DNA of 64,000 bases, from the NCBI GenBank assembly GCA_022843955.1, contig JALHMQ010000005.1:186001-250000 (forward strand), given 5' to 3'. The position numbers were made by a program, and so were the translations under genes. Source of the DNA: Burkholderiaceae bacterium (GTDB taxonomy: Bacteria; Pseudomonadota; Gammaproteobacteria; Burkholderiales; Burkholderiaceae_F). This document shows, one piece after another, positions 17,574-25,613 of the stretch. Positions within the stretch are counted from its first letter, which is position 1. Every line of letters begins with the position of its first letter. The notes beneath the pieces were generated by a model. The model had not been told where the DNA came from, did no database searches, and saw nothing but the letters and a program-made list of their open reading frames with translations.

Positions 17574-18071
17574 TCATGCGCTTGATCGAGCGGTTGATCT
17601 CACCGTCGCCGCACTTGCCGGCGCGGCCATAGTCGCCCGCCGAAGCGCGCCCAAGTACTCCAACGCCTGCGGCCAGTGGTAGCCGTCCACGAAACGCAGC
17701 AACGTTCCCTGGAAGTGCTCGCAGTTCGCCTTGTGTGGTCGGTCGTCGCACAAGAAGTCACCGGCGTCGCCGAGCAGCCCCTTGTCGTGCGTCATGATGA
17801 TCCGCCGCTTCAGCTCCGGCAGCTCGCGCAGCACCCAAGCGGCCTTGTCGCTGTAGGCGTGCGGCACACCGGTTGGCGGCTTGGTGGCGATCCACACCTC
17901 ATAGCCCATGCCGATCACGCTGCGCACGGCCGCCACGGCGCCGGGGATCGCCGGCATATCCAGGTACGCGCCTGGGCGCTTCTTGACTGCCTCGGCAGTG
18001 AGGCCAAGCGCCGTCCTGTAGGCGTCGAAGTCCACGATTACCCCGTCCATGTCGACGAAAACCCGGTTCAT
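17574..18071 (-). CDS. HAD-family 5' nucleotidase-like phosphatase
   Basis: A 165-residue protein. VFVDMDGVIVDFDAY is the HAD motif I (DxDG), VWIATKPP motif II, and FLCDDRPHKANCEHFQG motif IV with paired Asp. This is the 5'(3')-deoxyribonucleotidase type common on phages and plasmids, which removes phosphate from nucleoside monophosphates. A good Shine-Dalgarno sequence (GAGAGGGG) precedes the ATG. It lies between the putative PD-(D/E)XK gene and the TGT-like gene, a setting that suggests a nucleotide or nucleic-acid modification function. Confidence 0.82.
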   Translation of the reverse strand: MNRVFVDMDGVIVDFDAYRTALGLTAEAVKKRPGAYLDMPAIPGAVAAVRSVIGMGYEVWIATKPPTGVPHAYSDKAAWVLRELPELKRRIIMTHDKGLLGDAGDFLCDDRPHKANCEHFQGTLLRFVDGYHWPQALEYLGALRRATMAAPASAATVRSTARSSA

Positions 18072-18154
18072 GCGAAAGCCCCTCTCTCACGTGCGCGTCA
18101 TGATCATCATCCGTGCGCACGTGCTTTGATCAAGGCGACGCGCGATCGCCGCGT

Positions 18155-19123
18155 TCACCTCGGCAAGTAGCACAGCTCGCGTGCTGCATGGATCGCTGCC
18201 GACTGGTAGTCGATATCTCCGCTGGCCACCAGGTCCGCCCAGTCGGTCAGCGCTTCATCGAACGCAGACTCGCGGTCGCCGCGCTGCGCACCCAGCAGTC
18301 CGAGCTGCGATCCGCCACAGTTCTGCGCGCGCAGCACCTGGCGCTTCTGCCAGGCCAGCATCTCTCCAGCCCGAAAGGCCTGCGTGCGCCCGGTCCTTCG
18401 CTTCGCCCTGGCCTGGTAGTCCCACGCCGCTGAATCCGTGCTCGCGATGCGCGGGTGCTTCGCGTACACGCCAACCGCCGTCGACTTCACCCCGAACAAG
18501 TGCAGCTTCACGTGCTTCGGCAGAGCATGGTCGATCGCGTCGATCACACGATCCAGTCCGTCGGGCCCGCCCAGCTCTCGCCGGCACACCGATCCGACCC
18601 CCACCAGATCCGGCCACTGCAGCAGCGGCATGCGATCGACGCACTCCGCGTAGTCCTCCGGTGTGTGGCCCTGCAGCACTGGCATCGGAGTCTTGATACC
18701 CCGCTCGTCTGCAGCGCGTGCACAGTCGAGGTAGCCGCGCACGGAGCCCGCCACGCGGAGCCTGCGCAACATCTTGCTGCCTGCCACGGCTGGCTCGCAG
18801 CACATATCGGCCGATGCCCACCACGCCCACGGCGCCGATGCGGCCAGCTCGACGTACTGTTCGATCGTCCACGGCGACGCGCCGTAGCGCGACATAACGA
18901 CGAATCCGGCACTGTCGAGCGCGATTTCCAGCCCATCGAACGCGCCTGGCTTCGGCAGCGCGAAGTGACTGAACGAACCCTGCCGCTCGCCCTTCTTCTG
19001 GTAGACGGCGAAGGCATTGGCTGACATCAGTGTTGGCAGGCCGGCGTCGCGCGCGGCCTTGACCAGCGCACCCCCCCGCTGTGGCAGGCCGACCCGGATT
19101 TTGAGCAGTGCGTCGCGTTGCAT
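18155..19123 (-). CDS. Queuine tRNA-ribosyltransferase-like protein (DpdA-type)
   Basis: A 322-residue protein with the outline of the tRNA-guanine transglycosylase TIM barrel. ALDSAGFVVMSRYGASPW corresponds to the DSGGFQ substrate loop (first Asp retained), VLQGHTPEDYAECVDRM to the VQGS region, VGVGSVCRRELGG to the glycine-rich base-binding loop, and VKLHLFGVKSTAV to the YLMGVG strand. The C-terminal zinc site of bacterial TGT is not obvious. This divergent form matches the DpdA group, which in phages and Dpd islands inserts 7-deazaguanines into DNA. No queC/D/E/F-like genes or other dpd genes were seen in the window. GGAGA supports the start. Confidence 0.72.
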   Translation of the reverse strand: MQRDALLKIRVGLPQRGGALVKAARDAGLPTLMSANAFAVYQKKGERQGSFSHFALPKPGAFDGLEIALDSAGFVVMSRYGASPWTIEQYVELAASAPWAWWASADMCCEPAVAGSKMLRRLRVAGSVRGYLDCARAADERGIKTPMPVLQGHTPEDYAECVDRMPLLQWPDLVGVGSVCRRELGGPDGLDRVIDAIDHALPKHVKLHLFGVKSTAVGVYAKHPRIASTDSAAWDYQARAKRRTGRTQAFRAGEMLAWQKRQVLRAQNCGGSQLGLLGAQRGDRESAFDEALTDWADLVASGDIDYQSAAIHAARELCYLPR

Positions 19124-19245
19124 GAAGCTCTCCTGTTGAGAAGAGCTTCACTCCCGCCTTACGCACTTCAAGGCTTGCGCTACTCGCTACCCACGTGCTC
19201 GTGGAGTCGTCGTCGTAGAGCTCGGCGACGACAGTCGCTTGTCAC

Positions 19246-19527
19246 CTAGCTCGCTTGGCGAGCCGCTTGCTTGGTGCCCGACTTCTTGCCGCCTTGCTTC
19301 TTGCCCTGCTCCTGCACCTTCCCTTCACCCTTGCGCCGGCGCCATGCCGCCTTCATCGCTTTGCTGAGCGCGAGCTTCTCCGCCGCTGTGCGCGGCCGTC
19401 GCGTCCCCTTCCGAGCCGTCGATCCGCCAGCTCCGCCCATCGCTTCGAGCGCCGCCTGCAGTGCGTTGATCTCGGCTTGCTTGCGGTCGATCTCGCGCTT
19501 GATAACTTCGATTGCGGTACTAACCAT
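19246..19527 (-). CDS. Small basic coiled-coil protein (histone-like tail)
   Basis: A 93-residue protein: an N-terminal heptad-like helix (IEVIKREIDRKQAEINALQA) followed by a Lys/Arg/Ala tail (KGTRRPRTAAEKLALSKAMK, KKQGGKKSGTKQ). It resembles the many short plasmid proteins that combine a coiled coil with an H1-like basic tail and probably bind nucleic acid non-specifically. The start is the ATG with GGAGG 5 nt upstream. It ends the minus-strand group before the IS110-disrupted gene. Confidence 0.65.
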   Translation of the reverse strand: MVSTAIEVIKREIDRKQAEINALQAALEAMGGAGGSTARKGTRRPRTAAEKLALSKAMKAAWRRRKGEGKVQEQGKKQGGKKSGTKQAARQAS

Positions 19528-19606
19528 CGTCCCTCCTGCTGTTGGTTGTTGTTAGAAGTGCCGCTATTGTGCGCTGCTCGCATTCCAGCGACTCGTCAGG
19601 AGCACC

Positions 19607-19900
19607 TTGTTTCCGTATCGCGCACACGTTCTCGTGGCCGTCATGTTGATCGGCGCAGCTTCGCCGGCAGAAGCTGACGATCTCAAATTCACTCCGCCTG
19701 GCCAAGTGCTTCTCGCCGCTTGCGCCGAGGTCAGGTCCTCGACCGCAGGCGCCCAGGCCATGCTTCAAAGAGCGACCTGTTTGCGCTTCATCGAGGCCAC
19801 GTTGATGTTCAACCGCCTGCTGACGTTTGGTTATACACAGGAGACCCAGCCTCGTTTTTTGATACCGCCTAACCCTGGCTGGAAGGACTTCCCGCTGAAG
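19607..19900 (+). pseudogene. 5' fragment of a Rap1a/Tai-like exported protein gene, split by IS110
   Basis: It starts at a TTG preceded by AGGAG and encodes a signal peptide (MFPYRAHVLVAVMLIGAASP), then GQVLLAACAEVRSSTAG and CLRFIEATLMFNRLLTFG, the N-terminal half of the Rap1a/Tai fold with its conserved Cys helix. The frame runs to a stop near 20008 but loses resemblance after about 19890, where the IS110-family element begins. The second half of the fold is found beyond the IS (21552-21764). Rap1a/Tai proteins are immunity proteins of T6SS amidase effectors. The family call is from the Cys/helix pattern and is moderate. Confidence 0.62.
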
Positions 19901-21560
19901 TCAACTGGCGAAGTCAGTTTGTTTTCCAACCTCTCGCACCACCGCGACGTCGAACGGGTCAAGGGCGCGCGCAGCGCGGCGCAGCGAACCCTTGACGCGG
20001 CACGATGAGCAACACGCTGGTGCGGGCCGAGCCCGGCAGCATGACGGGATCGGCCTGCAAGCCTGCGCTGCGACCGGCGCTGCGAGCCGTCATCCGCTCA
20101 TCGCGATCTCCCGAGCAACCCGTGACCACGGCAAACGCTCAACGCGACAGACGGCACCTCTGGAACCGGCCTTGTGGCGTCCCGTGTGCGGACGCGGGCC
20201 AAGATACGAGTCGCACGGAAGAGCCCAATTCGCTCGGCGAGTGCACCCCGCACGCCGTCATCGGCAGCGCACGGTCGCGGCGCACCCAAAGGGTTAGCCG
20301 GGTTCCTCTTCCGTTCGGTCTGACCTCGTTGATGCATCGATGCGCGTGCTGCGGGGCAAAACAACATGATGGATCTACCTCATGCCGTGGCGATGGCGGG
20401 CGCCGCAGGCATCGCCGCCCGCGCATGTCGTTGCCACGCCTGCGGGTCATAGGCCTCGTCGCGCGCCAGCATCGCCCAGATCATCCGCGCATGCTTGTTG
20501 GCGATCGCCACCAGCGCCTTCTGGTAGCCGCAGCGCCCTGCCAGCGCCACCATCCACTGCTGCAAGCGTGTTGCCTTGTCGGGCGCAGCGCGCAGCGCCG
20601 CCTGCAGCGCCGAGCGCGCGCCGTTGACGAGCAGGCCGCGCAGGTACGCATCGCCTCGCTTGGAACTGGCGCCCAGCCGCGTCTTGCCGCCGGTGCTGTG
20701 CTGGCGCGGTGTGAGCCCCAGCCAGGCACCGAACAGTCGGCCGTGACGAAACAGCGTCGCGTCCGGCACCGTGGCCACCTCCGTACTGGCAGTGATCGCT
20801 CCGACCCCCAACAGCGCGCGGATGCGCTCGGCCTGGGGCGAGCAGCGGGCATGGGCCTGGATCTGCGCCTCGCAGGCTGCGAGCCGCTCATCGAGCTGGC
20901 GCAGCTGCTCGCGCGCCTGCTGCACGATCGCACGCATCGGTGCCGGCGCATCAGCCTCATCGGTCAGGCGCGCCATCGCCGCGATCAGCACCGCCGGGCT
21001 GCGGCCGGGCACGAGACCGAACTCGGCGAGCAACCCGCGCACGCGGTTCAGCAGCGCGGTGCGCTCTTCGACCCAGCCCTGGCGCATGCGGTGCCAGGCG
21101 AGGATGGCCTGCTGCTCGACGGTCTTGACCGCAACGAAGCGCATGGTGGGCTGGCGCGCGGCGATGGCGATGGCCTCGGCGTCGTTGCCGTCGTTCTTGC
21201 CGCCCTTGCGAAACGGCACGACGAACTCGGCGGCGATCAGCCGCGCGGTGTGACCGTGGGCGGCAAAGTAGCGGCCCCAGTGATGCGCCGAGCCGCAGGC
21301 TTCCATGGCGACGGTGCAGGGCTTGGATAGCGACTCGGCCCAACGCTCGAAGGCGGCCCGGCGCAGCACCTTGCGCTCGACCACAGCGCCGCGCGCATCG
21401 AGCAGGCAGATGGCGAACACATCCTTGGCGAGATCGATGCCGACGGTAGTAACCTCTCCCATGACTTCCCCTCCCGGTTCAGATTGATGACTCGACATCT
21501 CAATCTTGGCACTTCGATGCCGTGCGACTCGCTCGTCGCTTCGGGACGGGGAAGTCCTTC
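19882..21560 (-). mobile_element. IS110-family insertion sequence (approximate limits)
   Basis: A ~1.68 kb segment containing one transposase gene and flanked by an inverted repeat: GAAGGACTTCCC at 19882-19893 and GGGAAGTCCTTC at 21549-21560 (12 of 12). The halves of a Rap1a-like gene lie on either side. IS110/IS1111 elements have no or only subterminal repeats and usually leave no target duplication, so the exact ends cannot be read off. The ~490 nt 3' of the transposase (19894-20379) and the ~90 nt 5' are non-coding, as expected for a family that uses a structured non-coding end. Confidence 0.7.
20380..21462 (-). CDS. IS110-family transposase
   Basis: A 360-residue transposase. The N-terminal DEDD RuvC-like domain begins VGIDLAKDVFAICLLD and contains CTVAMEACGSAHHWGR, FRKGGKNDGNDAEAI and QQAILAWHRMR; the C-terminal transposase_20 domain has ALLGVGAITASTEVATVP and GAWLGLTPRQHSTGGK with GDAYLRGLLVNGAR. 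DEDD residues are all in place, so it looks intact. The start at 21462 has GGGAGGGGA upstream; a 12-codon upstream extension is less likely. It is read opposite to the gene it interrupts. Confidence 0.95.
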   Translation of the reverse strand: MGEVTTVGIDLAKDVFAICLLDARGAVVERKVLRRAAFERWAESLSKPCTVAMEACGSAHHWGRYFAAHGHTARLIAAEFVVPFRKGGKNDGNDAEAIAIAARQPTMRFVAVKTVEQQAILAWHRMRQGWVEERTALLNRVRGLLAEFGLVPGRSPAVLIAAMARLTDEADAPAPMRAIVQQAREQLRQLDERLAACEAQIQAHARCSPQAERIRALLGVGAITASTEVATVPDATLFRHGRLFGAWLGLTPRQHSTGGKTRLGASSKRGDAYLRGLLVNGARSALQAALRAAPDKATRLQQWMVALAGRCGYQKALVAIANKHARMIWAMLARDEAYDPQAWQRHARAAMPAAPAIATA

Positions 21561-21764
21561 GTATTCGCTCTCGGCTTCTGCTATCCGCACCAGAGAGAGT
21601 ATGGCGTCGACATGATCCAGGCTGCCAACGTCGCCGAGAAGCTTGTCCAGTACCTGCGTACGGTCCCCGCGCCGCGCCTTGACAGGCTCTCCAACGCTGA
21701 CGACCCTTATATGCGCCTGCTGGTCGAGCTCCTCACGATCGAGTACCCATGCCGAGGCAAGTGA
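21552..21764 (+). pseudogene. 3' fragment of the Rap1a/Tai-like gene
   Basis: The frame encodes FVFALGFCYPHQREYGVDMI, then VAEKLVQYLRTVP and LLVELLTIEYPC before a stop. This is the classic C-terminal half of Rap1a/Tai proteins (CxP strand, a helix, then YPC at the end). It has no start of its own and joins logically to the fragment at 19607-19900 if the IS110 element is removed. The gene is therefore an interrupted T6SS-immunity-like gene. Confidence 0.6.
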
Positions 21765-21791
21765 CCTTTGACCGTGCGCAACTGCAAGACC

Positions 21792-22238
21792 TCAGCGTCG
21801 ACTGTGCACGAGTTCGAGAATCGGCTTGTAGGCAGATCGGACGATCCGCAGGAGGAGTGGTTCGCGCCAGGTTGTTCGGGTCCACTTCGTTCCGTGGCGC
21901 GTATCTAGACAGATCGTGCCGTCCCGCAGCTGCCGCACGCGCAGGTGCACGCCGGTCAGATGCCGGCAGTCCACGCACAGGCCCCAGCCCTGTGCCTCGA
22001 CAACATCGACGTCGGCCAGGTACAGCACGGCGCCGCGGCTGTTCTCGCCGCCCAGATCGCGCCAACAGCACCTGCAGGTGACGGCCAGCTCGTCCACCGA
22101 GAAGCCCTGCTTGAGCCGGAGTGGGAGGCATTCGTTCATGGCGGGACTGCTCAGGAACGCCGTCAGCGCGTCGATCACGTTCATCGTGCCAGCGTCGCCT
22201 GGCGTTGTGTCTGCGGATGTCGAGTTGCCCATCTGCAC
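21792..22238 (-). CDS. Putative zinc-binding protein, unknown function
   Basis: A protein of up to 148 residues with two Cys pairs (VTCRCCWRD and LCVDCRHLTG) spaced about 30 residues apart, suggesting a zinc ribbon, followed by a Trp/Arg-rich C-terminus (GTKWTRTTWREPLLLR). The start is uncertain: GTG at 22238, ATG at 22232 or ATG at 22184 are all in frame, and the last gives 130 residues beginning MNVIDALTAFL. No family was recognised. It diverges from the coiled-coil membrane protein downstream. Confidence 0.5.
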   Translation of the reverse strand: MQMGNSTSADTTPGDAGTMNVIDALTAFLSSPAMNECLPLRLKQGFSVDELAVTCRCCWRDLGGENSRGAVLYLADVDVVEAQGWGLCVDCRHLTGVHLRVRQLRDGTICLDTRHGTKWTRTTWREPLLLRIVRSAYKPILELVHSRR

Positions 22239-22367
22239 ATCGTCTCGCCGCCGGCCAGCAACTCAAGCCAGGCTTCCCGTTGGCTCTTGGTGACCAACTT
22301 AGCCGTACGACTTCCTCGCACGGCGGCGCCGCGATACCCTAGCGCAGCTTCCGGACGGCCGACGCGC

Positions 22368-23579
22368 ATGCGACTTCAATCGACAACCGAACTCGAGCAT
22401 CACCCAGCTCGTCAGGTCCTTGCCGACCTGCTCACGGCCCTTCAGCACGAGCGGTTTGTCGAGTTGGTTACCAACGCTGATCCAGCCGTGCTTCTTGCTC
22501 GCGAGAAGCTCGTCGCCATGACCCAACTGGTAAGCGCGCGCATCAACGCAACGCCTGCTCAGCTATCGAGCCTGCATGCCCTCGGTCAGATCCACGCGCA
22601 CTTGAACAACGTCCTTGTGGAGGTGAACAACTTCAACGCCAATGCCAACTCGGCGCATCTGCTCAACGCCCTTACTCACATGGAAGCCAACGCCCTGTCG
22701 TGGTTGTGGGGCTTCCCTATCTCTCAGCCTGACGCCTCGACCGGCTGGGCCGAGTCTGCAAAGGACTTCAGCGACTTCAGCCAGCGTGCGGTCACCGAGC
22801 TGAAGTTGTCGCGTGATGAACTCGCTGCCGCGCTGGAGGCCGCCAAGCGCGAGGCTGCCCAGCTTGCCGAACGATTGAAGGCTATCGAGGACTCAGCCTC
22901 GACCGAGCGGGCGATGGCCGCAGCCGAGATACGCAACCTGCAGGCCGATTACCTGACACGGGAGGCCGAGCGCAAGGAGGCGTTCGACAAAAGCATGTCT
23001 GCCTTTGCACTGCAGCTGCACGAATCCTTGGGCCAGGCTGACCTCACCGCCACCGAGAAGCTGGTCCAGATCGAAGATCTGCGCGGGGAAGCCGCACGCG
23101 TGGTCCAGGTGATCGGGAATATCGGCGTCACTGGCAACTACCAACGCACCGCGCAGGACGAGTCCAAAGCAGCCAACCTGTGGCGCTGGATCACTATTGT
23201 CTTCTTCGTCGTCGGCGTGACGGTCGCTCTCGTGACCCTCGGCATCTTCCTCTACCAGGGACCTTCCGCTGAAAATATCCAATCCAGCATCGTCCGCCTG
23301 CTCTTTGCCTTGGCCATCACGGCACCCGCGTTCTACACGGCGCGTGAGTCGGCGCGCCACCGCACCAACGCCGATCGCGCCCGTCAAGACGAGCTGGAAC
23401 TCGCCTCGCTCGGCCCGTTCATCGAGCTGCTTCCCGAGGACAAGAAGATCGCAATTCGCGAAACCCTCACGACGCGCTACTTCGGTCGTGGCGTCGATCA
23501 GCACGATGTGAAGCCGCTGCTTACGCTCGCTGAGGTCAAGGACCTGATCAAGGAACTGGGGGCGGCCCTGCGCAAGTGA
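22368..23579 (+). CDS. Coiled-coil protein with two C-terminal membrane segments
   Basis: A 403-residue protein. Residues ~1-130 are a helical domain (FVELVTNADPAVLLAREKL, LSSLHALGQIHAHLNNVLV). Residues ~145-230 form a long Ala/Glu/Lys coiled coil (ELAAALEAAKREAAQLAERL). Two membrane helices near 270-292 (WITIVFFVVGVTVALVTLG) and 305-325 (LLFALAITAPAFYTARESAR) are followed by a soluble tail with ELLPEDKKIAIRETL. This layout recurs among membrane proteins of phage-defence and accessory islands, but I recognise no defined family. The start ATG begins the coherent sequence; upstream in-frame codons overlap the opposite gene. Confidence 0.75.
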   Translation: MRLQSTTELEHHPARQVLADLLTALQHERFVELVTNADPAVLLAREKLVAMTQLVSARINATPAQLSSLHALGQIHAHLNNVLVEVNNFNANANSAHLLNALTHMEANALSWLWGFPISQPDASTGWAESAKDFSDFSQRAVTELKLSRDELAAALEAAKREAAQLAERLKAIEDSASTERAMAAAEIRNLQADYLTREAERKEAFDKSMSAFALQLHESLGQADLTATEKLVQIEDLRGEAARVVQVIGNIGVTGNYQRTAQDESKAANLWRWITIVFFVVGVTVALVTLGIFLYQGPSAENIQSSIVRLLFALAITAPAFYTARESARHRTNADRARQDELELASLGPFIELLPEDKKIAIRETLTTRYFGRGVDQHDVKPLLTLAEVKDLIKELGAALRK

Positions 23580-23618
23580 CGACCGGCGGCAGTCACTTCC
23601 CTGCCAGTCCGTCGGTGC

Positions 23619-25037
23619 CTAGAGCGAGCACACGGGGCACGTCACCGTTGCCTCATCGATCTCGTCGTCGACCTTCGGCTCCGCCGGCGTGAACCATGCC
23701 GACTGCACGATCGCGCCCGTCGGGGCACTGATCCTTGAAAGCGCTTTGACGCTCTCGTTGGCGTTCTCCCATGCCCAGGATGTTTCGCGGTACCGCCCGA
23801 TCTGAGATGCCTCCAGCCGGAGCTGCTCCGCGTTGAGCACGCGCGTCGCCCAACCGATGATGTGGGCCAGCTGCTGGTACGCCTCACCCTGCTTCCAGGT
23901 GAAGCTGCCAGCCCCAGGCCCGCACGGGTCGAAGACGTCGGCCGGCGCTTCGATGAAGTACACGGCGAAGCGAACGTTCGTCCGCACGTCGCGCTCGCTC
24001 ATGTCGTGCACCTCGCGCGTCGCCAGGAGATGGGCGAAACTTCCGCTCAGTTGCTTCTGCAGCCCGGCCAGCGAGGGGGACCACGTGACCACGCGTTGCT
24101 GCCAGATGAACTGGCTGCCATTGAGGTCCGTGTCGAACATGAACTCCGCGCCAACCCACACGCCCTCGTCGGGTAGCAGGCCCCCTCGCGCCCGGTTCAC
24201 TCCATGGATCTGCGCCCCATCGGCCGGCAGCGGAAGACTGAGCCAGTTGGCCCCCAGCTGCGTGTCCTTCCACAGGGGCGTCGCCGGCGCATGCCGACGC
24301 TGATCGGCCGGCGCCAACTTCTCCATGTGCGCTCCGCGTTCGAATTCGGTGGGTTGCTCCTGCAGCAGGCCGACGATCTCCTGACGCGTCATGAACGGGC
24401 AACAGGCGCATCCGCTGCGGCTGCGTGTCCGATACCCGCGCGGTATGCCGATAGTTGCAGACAGGATTGCATACACGTCCTCGCGCACCATGCCCAGATC
24501 GACGAACGGCATTTCCGTTTCGACCTCGTCGATCGCGAAAGCGATCCTCTGCGACTCATCGCGGCGGATCCCGACATACATCCACTTGGGCCGCGACTCG
24601 AAACGCGACAGCCAGGCCTTGAACGGATGTAGCTTCAGCGCGGAGGTGCAAGCCCTAGCGTTCGGCGAAGGTAGGAAGCCTCCCCACCGTTCGATCAGCT
24701 CGTACAGCGTCGCCCCACTGCTGATCCTCTGGATCTCGCGGCCGAGGTACAACTCCAGCCGGTCCAGCGTCTCGTAGACCGATGGCGTCTCCGCCCCAGT
24801 GTCGGTGAATACGAGTTCGAACCGTGTGTCGGCGAACAACCGGTGCATCAGGATCGCCAGTGCCGTTGAGTCTGCACCGCCTGATACCGGCAGGATATGC
24901 ACGTCGTCGGCGCCGCGCTGCTTGATCGCGTAGCGCCCCGCGAAGCGATCGATCAGCCTGTCGATCGACGCGCCAGCAGCGTCAATCGTGGCCCTTCTCA
25001 GTAGCTCGCGTTCGAATCGTTCGAGGGTGGCGTTCAT
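23619..25037 (-). CDS. PP-loop ATPase / PAPS reductase-family protein
   Basis: A 472-residue protein. Residues ~45-250 are a PAPS-reductase-type PP-loop domain: VSGGADSTALAILMHRL is the PP-loop, FTDTGAETPSVYETLDRLE the following strand-helix, and ARACTSALKLHPFKAWL contains the conserved Cys. A Cys cluster follows (SGCACCPFMTRQE) and the protein ends CPVCS, so a metal or Fe-S site is possible. It differs from assimilatory CysH by its long C-terminal domain and resembles the stand-alone PP-loop proteins of mobile elements, of which DndC is the best-known relative. No dndA/B/D/E genes are adjacent. The substrate is unknown. Confidence 0.8.
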   Translation of the reverse strand: MNATLERFERELLRRATIDAAGASIDRLIDRFAGRYAIKQRGADDVHILPVSGGADSTALAILMHRLFADTRFELVFTDTGAETPSVYETLDRLELYLGREIQRISSGATLYELIERWGGFLPSPNARACTSALKLHPFKAWLSRFESRPKWMYVGIRRDESQRIAFAIDEVETEMPFVDLGMVREDVYAILSATIGIPRGYRTRSRSGCACCPFMTRQEIVGLLQEQPTEFERGAHMEKLAPADQRRHAPATPLWKDTQLGANWLSLPLPADGAQIHGVNRARGGLLPDEGVWVGAEFMFDTDLNGSQFIWQQRVVTWSPSLAGLQKQLSGSFAHLLATREVHDMSERDVRTNVRFAVYFIEAPADVFDPCGPGAGSFTWKQGEAYQQLAHIIGWATRVLNAEQLRLEASQIGRYRETSWAWENANESVKALSRISAPTGAIVQSAWFTPAEPKVDDEIDEATVTCPVCSL

Positions 25038-25613
25038 GACGGTGTCGACTGGTCGCTACACCCAATCTATCCGCCGCCTCAGCCGGTTAAACCCCCTGTG
25101 CGTCGCGCGCCCTCGCCGCCAGCCGTAGGGCGCCGAAGTAATTGCGACTCGCGCCACTCTTCTGCGACTGCCCGTCGCGAGTTGATGCGAATACCTTAGC
25201 CATCACAAGCTAGCAGGGCCCAAGCGCGCGGCTCAGACCTGGTACGGCGTGAATCCAGAGATGCCTGTTCGGCTCGGCTGCTCCGCAAGCTCGGCGCGCG
25301 CTGGTGACGACAGCTTTGGGGCAAGCCAACTTCGGTGGTGGCGGGGTGCTATCGACCCAAACCAGCCGGTCGAGGGGCCGGGGACGTCTGCCACAAAGCG
25401 GACACTCAGACTAGGCATGGATTGCTCAACCTACCTTGGGGCGATCGCAGCACGAGGTCATGCTGTGGATTCCAGAGGTGCAGAACCTCGCTGGCCACCT
25501 CGCGGCGAGCCTGTCCGACGTGTTCGACCAGGCGCGAGTGCGCACATCCGTATTGGCCACTGCGTTCGGCGCCAAGGCCATTGCGTCCAAGAGACCGTTG
25601 ATGTTCACATCGA
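25038..25613. other. Intergenic region without a supported gene
   Basis: About 575 nt between two genes that are both read leftward. Short open frames exist (for example 25436-25621, plus strand, with EVMLWIPEVQNLAGHLAASL) but lack a ribosome binding site and coherent motifs. The local composition resembles coding DNA, so this could be a decayed gene. It should contain the promoter of the PP-loop gene and the end of the kinase transcript. Confidence 0.4.

Noticed and set aside
20005-21330. Long plus-strand open frame (441 codons) across the IS110 region
   Set aside because: It lies antisense to a clear IS110 transposase, has Arg/His-rich shadow composition and no motif.
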